Assembly: GCA_036504975.1 (NCBI GenBank)
Contig: DASXUF010000182.1
Location: 1 to 32,872 of the forward strand
DNA from: Candidatus Binatia bacterium
GTDB lineage: Bacteria > Desulfobacterota > Binatia > UBA9968
Direction of reading: 5' to 3'
DNA: 32,872 nt
Numbering within the stretch: the first letter of the stretch is position 1; every line of letters begins with the position of its first letter. This document shows, in pieces, positions 32,170 through 32,872 of this stretch. Below the pieces are notes generated by a model. That model was not told the origin of the DNA, did no database searches, and saw nothing but the letters and a program-made list of their open reading frames with translations. The translations under genes were made by a program, and so were the position numbers.

Positions 32170-32751
32170 CTAAGTCCCCTTGGCGGCGCCCGGCGCGAGG
32201 CCGGCGGCGGTGTCTGCTAAGACCTCGGCGTGGCCGATGCCGAGCGTCTTGATCCAGCGCTGCTGGCCGAGGGTGAGCGCGATGAAAAAACCGAGCTCGA
32301 CCAGTTCCGGAATCGTAAAGTGTTCGTGAAGCTTCGCCCAGAGCGCGTCATCGGCGATCTCCGAGTTCCAGACGATCGCGCTCGTATACGTCAGCGCGAT
32401 CTTCTCGCGCTCGGAGAACTTTTCCGAATCGCCGAAGTTCAGTAGCTCATCGTACTTCTCTTCGGTCAAGCCCTTCCGTCCAGCCTGGACGGATCGCTGA
32501 ACGCCTCAATACTCGCACTCGATCGATTTGGAGACATAGACGCGACAGAGCTCTTTGAGGCTGTGATCGACGACGCCGTGGCGAAACGTAAGATCCCATG
32601 CCTGAGAGAACGCGCGGATAACGGCCGGATTGTGCGCCCGGATCGCCTGGCTCTCCGGCCGCGGCGTGCCCTCCTTTCGCGCGCGCTCCAAGTAGCCCAG
32701 AACCTCCGGGTCCGAGATCGACGACAAGTCTACATATGGAATATGCGGCAT
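32170..32751 (-). CDS. AhpD-like/CMD-family protein with in-frame TGA at the CxxC motif: probable selenoprotein
   Basis: A 193-codon frame on the minus strand, uninterrupted except for one TGA at 32506-32508. Upstream of it is IECEY and downstream GVQRSVQAG, so the redox motif reads Cys79-Glu-Tyr-(TGA)82 where AhpD/carboxymuconolactone-decarboxylase-like proteins have CxxC. Glu67 lies 12 residues before Cys79, the same spacing as the catalytic Glu-Cys pair of AhpD; the usual His four residues after the second Cys is Arg86. The 111 codons after the TGA continue in the same frame with family features (EREKIALTYTSAI, ELVELGFFIALTLGQQRWI). A hairpin 12 bases after the TGA fits a SECIS. GAGGTGA before the ATG supports the start. 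The likely role is a thiol or selenol peroxidase or oxidoreductase. The alternative is a nonsense mutation. An upstream gene ends three bases before the start. Confidence 0.8.
32475..32493 (-). promoter_or_regulatory. Candidate bacterial SECIS hairpin
   Basis: In the mRNA sense (minus strand), UCCGUCCA, loop GGC, UGGACGGA form a perfect 8-bp stem with a 3-base loop. The stem begins 12 bases after the UGA, so the loop begins 20 bases after it. Bacterial SECIS elements lie directly 3' of the UGA inside the coding region, with a small apical loop carrying a G in its first two positions, as here. SelB would bind it to deliver selenocysteyl-tRNA. The fold is read by eye, without energy calculation. 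Confidence 0.65.
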
Positions 32752-32754
32752 GAC

Positions 32755-32872
32755 TCACCTCGCAATTTGAGTCGTTTGAAGTAACTTGACGGGTTTAGCT
32801 CGATTCTCCCACGCCAACATCGCCAACTTTCTCTCCTGCCCCCAGCGGTAATTGCCGACGATGCCGGTCTCG
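32755..32872 (-). CDS. C-terminal tail of an unidentified protein (5' end outside window)
   Basis: The last 38 codons of a leftward gene, ending in TGA three bases before the AhpD-like start codon. The residues (TGIVGNYRWGQERKLAML, then ENRAKPVKLLQ) have a natural protein composition, and the tight spacing indicates an operon with the putative selenoprotein. I cannot identify the family from so little sequence. Confidence 0.55.
   Translation of the reverse strand, partial: ETGIVGNYRWGQERKLAMLAWENRAKPVKLLQTTQIAR

Noticed and set aside
32506-32751. The 81-codon frame read as a complete small protein ending at the TGA
   Set aside because: The family domain continues in the same frame for another 111 codons, and the stop sits at the CxxC position, so it is better read as Sec or, less likely, as a nonsense mutation.
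1-32872. CRISPR arrays, tRNA or rRNA genes, complete insertion sequences
   Set aside because: No regular spaced repeats, cloverleaf-like segments, rRNA motifs or transposase frames were recognised anywhere in the window.

Overview
The window looks like chromosome of an uncultured, moderately GC-rich Gram-negative bacterium. An outer-membrane beta-barrel protein and periplasmic signal peptides support the Gram-negative call. A solute-binding protein without its own permease, a Rieske oxygenase, an MmgE/PrpD protein and an ACMSD-type amidohydrolase lying together recall soil and sediment lineages such as Desulfobacterota/Binatia, Tectomicrobia or Rokubacteria. That placement is inference; there is no rRNA or marker gene here.

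Layout. (1) 1-2899, plus: the tail of an OmpR-type response regulator, an overlapping sensor histidine kinase, and a conserved Cys-rich exported protein. A TTAC-N6-GTAA box lies in front of the last. (2) 3021-5181, plus: an alginate-export-type porin, then a scrambled stretch in which two further copies of the porin's last codons alternate with toxin-antitoxin material (an orphan Phd-type antitoxin, then a frameshifted HigB-HigA remnant). (3) 5185-6261, minus: an amidohydrolase. (4) 6752-8527, plus: a B12-binding-type radical SAM protein, convergent with a leftward catabolic operon at 8430-13431 (MmgE/PrpD, NMT1-type binding protein, Rieske oxygenase, Gfo/Idh/MocA oxidoreductase). (5) 13564-31941, plus: 17 closely packed genes for a surface glycan or glycolipid. 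They comprise nine glycosyltransferases, two methyltransferases, a deacetylase-like protein, a P-loop/sulfotransferase-like protein, an MsbA/PglK-type ABC exporter, an unclassified helical-barrel-like protein, an SGNH hydrolase and a HAD phosphatase. No priming transferase, Wzx, Wzy or nucleotide-sugar enzyme is present. (6) 32170-32872, minus: an AhpD/carboxymuconolactone-decarboxylase-like gene preceded by the tail of an unidentified gene.

The most notable observation is in region 6. The AhpD-like gene is open in one frame over 193 codons except for a single TGA, which falls exactly at the second cysteine of the CxxC redox motif. Twelve bases after it is a perfect 8-bp hairpin with a GGC loop, which fits the bacterial SECIS layout. 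The gene is therefore best read as a selenoprotein and not as two fragments or a pseudogene. Also worth attention are the repeated porin tails flanking toxin-antitoxin debris and the unusual glycan locus.
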